From WLJO01 sp032117595 (GTDB taxonomy: Bacteria > Actinomycetota > Acidimicrobiia > Acidimicrobiales > Ilumatobacteraceae), in contig JAULYZ010000043.1 of NCBI GenBank assembly GCA_032117595.1, positions 1 to 16,829 on the forward strand: a stretch of 16,829 nt of DNA, given 5' to 3'. Made by a program: the position numbers and the translations under genes. This document shows, in pieces, positions 14,374 through 16,829 of the stretch. Each line of letters opens with the position of its first letter. Position 1 is the first letter of the stretch. The notes beneath the pieces are model-generated. The model was not told the DNA's origin. It saw only the letters and a list, made by a program, of their open reading frames with translations, and made no database searches.

Positions 14374-14934
14374 TCACTCGGTGTCGAGCACTCCCCCGTC
14401 GGCGGAGAGCAGCACCCGGAACTCGCGCTTGCTGGTTCGCACCGTGGCGATGTAGTCGATCCCGCCCTGACGAGCCGTCGCCGAGAAGGCCACCACGTCC
14501 GACTCGGTCATGTTCTCGACCACGACATCGATCACGCTGGGCACGAAGTCCAGCTGCGACGCAGCGAAAGAGGGCCCCGAGTAGGGCTCCCTACTGTCGG
14601 TCGGCTCGTCCACCACACCGTCGCGCACCACATAGGCGAGGACGAGCGCGTCGCGCACCACGAAGAGGTTCACCTCGGTCTGTGTCACGTTCACCTCGAC
14701 GTACCGCTGCTGCCCGCCGAGGCGGCGCTCGAGGAGTTCCACCGCCGGGCGGATCCGCTCGACATCGACGGAACCACTCGTTGCTGAGCCTCTACCCGGA
14801 TTCGCTGCGGCCGACGAGCTCTGCCCCGAGGCACCCGGGTCGGTCGCTCTGCTCGAATCGGCGTTACCGCTGCCGGAACATGCTGCGAGCGCGAGCAACG
14901 CGGAACAGACAGCCGCGACCATTCGTCGCGTCAT
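14374..14934 (-). CDS. Small secreted lipoprotein of unknown function
   Basis: This is a 186-residue protein. It has a lipoprotein signal peptide: MTRR, a hydrophobic stretch, then the lipobox LAAC with Cys19 as the lipidated residue, so it should be anchored on the outer face of the membrane. Residues 20-55 are a Ser/Ala/Gly linker. From about 56 there is a compact domain (VERIRPAVELLERRLGG, VEVNVTQTEVNLFVVRD, LVLAYVVRDG) with alternating strands and helices and no cysteine or catalytic motif that I recognise. The ATG overlaps the rnj stop as ATGA. Its GGAGG lies only one base before the ATG, and Met5 (14922) would be 13 bases from it, so the true start could be either. Its place between rnj and ftsK suggests cotranscription with cell-wall and division genes, but function is unknown. 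Confidence 0.85.
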   Translation of the reverse strand: MTRRMVAAVCSALLALAACSGSGNADSSRATDPGASGQSSSAAANPGRGSATSGSVDVERIRPAVELLERRLGGQQRYVEVNVTQTEVNLFVVRDALVLAYVVRDGVVDEPTDSREPYSGPSFAASQLDFVPSVIDVVVENMTESDVVAFSATARQGGIDYIATVRTSKREFRVLLSADGGVLDTE

Positions 14935-16592
14935 GCCTCCATCACCACAGGCACGATCATCGGTCGGCGCTTCGTTCGTTCGGACACGAACTTGCCGGTC
15001 GCCCTCCGGAGTTCGCGCTCCAGTGCGTCGATGTCGCGCAGGCCGCTGCCGAGGGCAAGGTTGATCGCCTCGGCAACCCGGTCGCAGGCCTCGTCAAGAA
15101 GATCCTCGGCCTCCGGCGCGTACACCCACCCACGCGTGATGATCTCGGGACCCGTCAGCACCTCGCCCCGCTGCGTGTCGACCGTGACCACCACCACCAC
15201 GACACCTTCCTCCGCGAGCACCCTGCGGTCCCGGAGTACCCCCTGCCCAACGTCGCCGACGATGCCGTCCACGTACAGATAGCCGGCGGGGACCCGACCG
15301 CTGATCTCCACACCCGAATCGGAGACCTTGAGCACATCGCCGTCCTCGCACAACAGCACGTTCTGGCGCGGGATCCCCATGACACCGGCCAGCTCGGCGT
15401 GCGCCACGAGGTGTCGGTATTCGCCGTGCACCGGCACGAACCACTCGGGCTGCACGATCGAGAGGTACGTCTTCAGTTCGTCGGCCTGGGCATGGCCCGT
15501 TGCGTGCACATCGGCGATGCCGGAATGAATCACACGGGCGCCCGACCGCAGCAGACCGTCGATGACACGGTTGACGTTCGACTCGTTGCCCGGAATCGCG
15601 TGGCTCGACAGGATCACCGTGTCGTGCTCGCCGACCTTCAGGAACTTGCTGTCGCCACGCGCCAGCAGCGCAAGGGCCGACATCGGTTCGCCCTGCGAGC
15701 CCGTGGAGATCACGCACACGTTCTCCGGTGGGAGGCGGTCGATGTCCTCGATCTCGACGAGCGCCGAGTCGGGAACCGACAGGAGGCCGAGGTCGCGGGC
15801 GAGGCGAACGTTCTTCTTCATCGACATCCCAAGGGTGGCCACCACCCGGCCGCTCCCGACTGCCGCCTCGATGATCTGCTGGATGCGATGGATATGGCTG
15901 GCGAAGCTGGCGGTGATGACGCGTCGGCCGCGTTCGTTCTGGAAGATGCTCCGGAGCGCGGCGCCAACCGACTTCTCGCTCGGAGCGTGCCCCGCTTCCT
16001 CGGCATTGGTGGAGTCACTGAGGAGCAGGCGGATCCCCGGACCGCGCGACAACTCGCCGATACGGGCGAGGTCGGTTCGTCTGCCGTCGACCGGCGTGAG
16101 GTCGAGCTTGAAGTCCCCGGAGTGGAGAATCACACCCTGCGGGGTGTGCAGCGCAATGGCATGAGCGTGCGGCACGGAGTGCGTCACCGGGATGAACTCC
16201 ACATCGAAGGCCCCGATGCGACGCCGCTCACCGTCGCGGACCGTGACGAACTCGGTCTTTCCGAGAAGACCGGCTTCCTCGATGCGGTGACGAGCGAGCC
16301 CGAGTGTGACGGCCGATCCGAAGATCGGGAACGAGACCTCCCGCAGGAGGAACTGCAGGCCGCCCACGTGGTCTTCGTGGCCGTGGGTGGCAACGCAGCC
16401 AACGATGCGAGCTGCGTTCTCCCGGAGGTACGAGAAGTCCGGGAGCACCAGGTCGATGCCGTGCATGTCGGCCTCGGGGAACATGAGGCCGAAGTCGACG
16501 AGCAGCAACTGATCGTCCTGTTCGACGACCATGCAATTGCGCCCGATCTCGCCGAGGCCACCGAGGAAGGCGATCTGGACAGGTGCTGCCAT
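14931..16592 (-). CDS. rnj: Ribonuclease J
   Basis: This is a 553-residue metallo-beta-lactamase/beta-CASP ribonuclease acting in mRNA decay and rRNA maturation as a 5'-exonuclease and endonuclease. The HGHEDH zinc motif is at 70-75, H138 (VTHS) and D160 (SGDFK) are further ligands, and the beta-CASP segment has STGSQGEPMSAL (296-307). SSHAIPGNE (329-337), DVHATGHA (361-368) and VPVHGEYRHL (387-396) complete the active site. A C-terminal RNase J domain follows from about 455. The ATG at 16592 is preceded by GAGGA at a six-base spacing. The N-terminus is of the actinobacterial type with no long extension. It lies 8 bases after dapA and overlaps the lipoprotein gene by 4 bases. Confidence 0.97.
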   Translation of the reverse strand: MAAPVQIAFLGGLGEIGRNCMVVEQDDQLLLVDFGLMFPEADMHGIDLVLPDFSYLRENAARIVGCVATHGHEDHVGGLQFLLREVSFPIFGSAVTLGLARHRIEEAGLLGKTEFVTVRDGERRRIGAFDVEFIPVTHSVPHAHAIALHTPQGVILHSGDFKLDLTPVDGRRTDLARIGELSRGPGIRLLLSDSTNAEEAGHAPSEKSVGAALRSIFQNERGRRVITASFASHIHRIQQIIEAAVGSGRVVATLGMSMKKNVRLARDLGLLSVPDSALVEIEDIDRLPPENVCVISTGSQGEPMSALALLARGDSKFLKVGEHDTVILSSHAIPGNESNVNRVIDGLLRSGARVIHSGIADVHATGHAQADELKTYLSIVQPEWFVPVHGEYRHLVAHAELAGVMGIPRQNVLLCEDGDVLKVSDSGVEISGRVPAGYLYVDGIVGDVGQGVLRDRRVLAEEGVVVVVVTVDTQRGEVLTGPEIITRGWVYAPEAEDLLDEACDRVAEAINLALGSGLRDIDALERELRRATGKFVSERTKRRPMIVPVVMEA

Positions 16593-16600
16593 GACGGTCC

Positions 16601-16829
16601 TCAGCGCCTCGGCCGAGCGGGATACGAGGCGCGTGCCGCCTCGAGGTTCTTCCAGACCACGGGTGCTCGTTCCTCGACGAACGCCGGGGCCACGCCCATC
16701 GGGAGGCGGGCTTGGCCGACCGGCAGTCCGAGATACCGCATCATCGCCTTGGCGGGAATCGGGTTCGGCGCATCGTCGCCGGTCTCGTAGGTGAAACTCT
16801 CGAGGAGCTTGGAGTTCACGTGCCTCGCC
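16601..16829 (-). CDS. dapA: 4-hydroxy-tetrahydrodipicolinate synthase, C-terminal fragment
   Basis: Only the last 75 or so codons are in the window; the frame stays open to the right edge and the start lies beyond it. The sequence NPIPAKAMMRYLGLPVGQARLPM is the typical C-terminal helical region of DapA, which condenses pyruvate with aspartate semialdehyde in lysine and diaminopimelate synthesis. The active-site lysine and Thr-Thr-Tyr triad are not in view, so related N-acetylneuraminate lyase-family enzymes cannot be fully excluded. The following rnj gene strongly supports dapA, since dapA-rnj is a common actinobacterial pair. Confidence 0.88.
   Translation of the reverse strand, partial: ARHVNSKLLESFTYETGDDAPNPIPAKAMMRYLGLPVGQARLPMGVAPAFVEERAPVVWKNLEAARASYPARPRR

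Noticed and set aside
13884..16790. A 968-codon open frame on the plus strand
   Set aside because: It lies opposite ftsK, the lipoprotein and rnj, all of which have clear motifs. Its product is rich in Arg, Pro, His and Asp with no recognisable domain. Long antisense frames are common in GC-rich DNA.
1..16829. A new defence, mobile or biosynthetic system
   Set aside because: Every sizeable frame with coding character matches a known housekeeping or metabolic family except the lipoprotein. There is no cluster of unknown co-oriented genes, no repeat array and no recombinase.

Overview
The window is GC-rich, densely coded chromosomal DNA from a bacterium that I judge to be an actinomycete-type organism (Actinomycetota). 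Acidimicrobiia is my best guess for class, but that is an impression and not proven by the sequence. The main support is a cluster on the minus strand read as dapA - rnj - lipoprotein - ftsK and then rimO - pgsA - cinA, which resembles the conserved dapA/rnj/ftsK/rimO/pgsA/cinA neighbourhood of actinobacteria. A CarD-type RNA polymerase-binding protein and a GlnA-like gamma-glutamyl ligase also fit. No transposase, integrase, phage gene, CRISPR array, toxin-antitoxin pair or recognisable defence module is visible. I see no stretch above about 155 bases without a gene.

Left part (1-4463): the 3' portion of a DinG/XPD-type iron-sulfur helicase runs off the left edge. It is followed by four small-molecule or nuclease genes in alternating orientation: a 3-hydroxyisobutyrate dehydrogenase-family reductase (-), a VOC/glyoxalase-fold protein (+), a classical SDR dehydrogenase (-) and an endonuclease/exonuclease/phosphatase-family hydrolase (+). 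They alternate in strand, so they are not one operon.

Middle (4477-7445): carD (-) carries an unusually long, low-complexity Ala/Lys/Pro tail. A glutamine-synthetase-like ligase lies 24 bases downstream and is probably cotranscribed. A SnoaL/NTF2-fold protein (+) is divergent from carD. A tRNA-Arg(UCU) gene (-) sits 13 bases behind cinA.

Right part (7459-16829): rimO, pgsA and cinA are read leftwards with a 10-base gap and a 4-base ATGA overlap. A glutaminase (+) sits between rimO and ftsK and separates the two halves of the cluster. dapA (3' end only), rnj, a small lipoprotein and ftsK form a tight leftward unit with an 8-base gap, an ATGA overlap and a short or overlapping last junction. 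This group combines lysine/peptidoglycan precursor synthesis, RNA processing, chromosome translocation, ribosome modification, phospholipid synthesis and NMN salvage.

The window is largely housekeeping. The features most worth a second look are the CarD tail, the glutaminase inside the cluster together with a GlnA-like ligase nearby, a one-residue-short catalytic motif in PgsA, the promoter-poor position of the tRNA, and four convergent gene junctions with almost no room for terminators.
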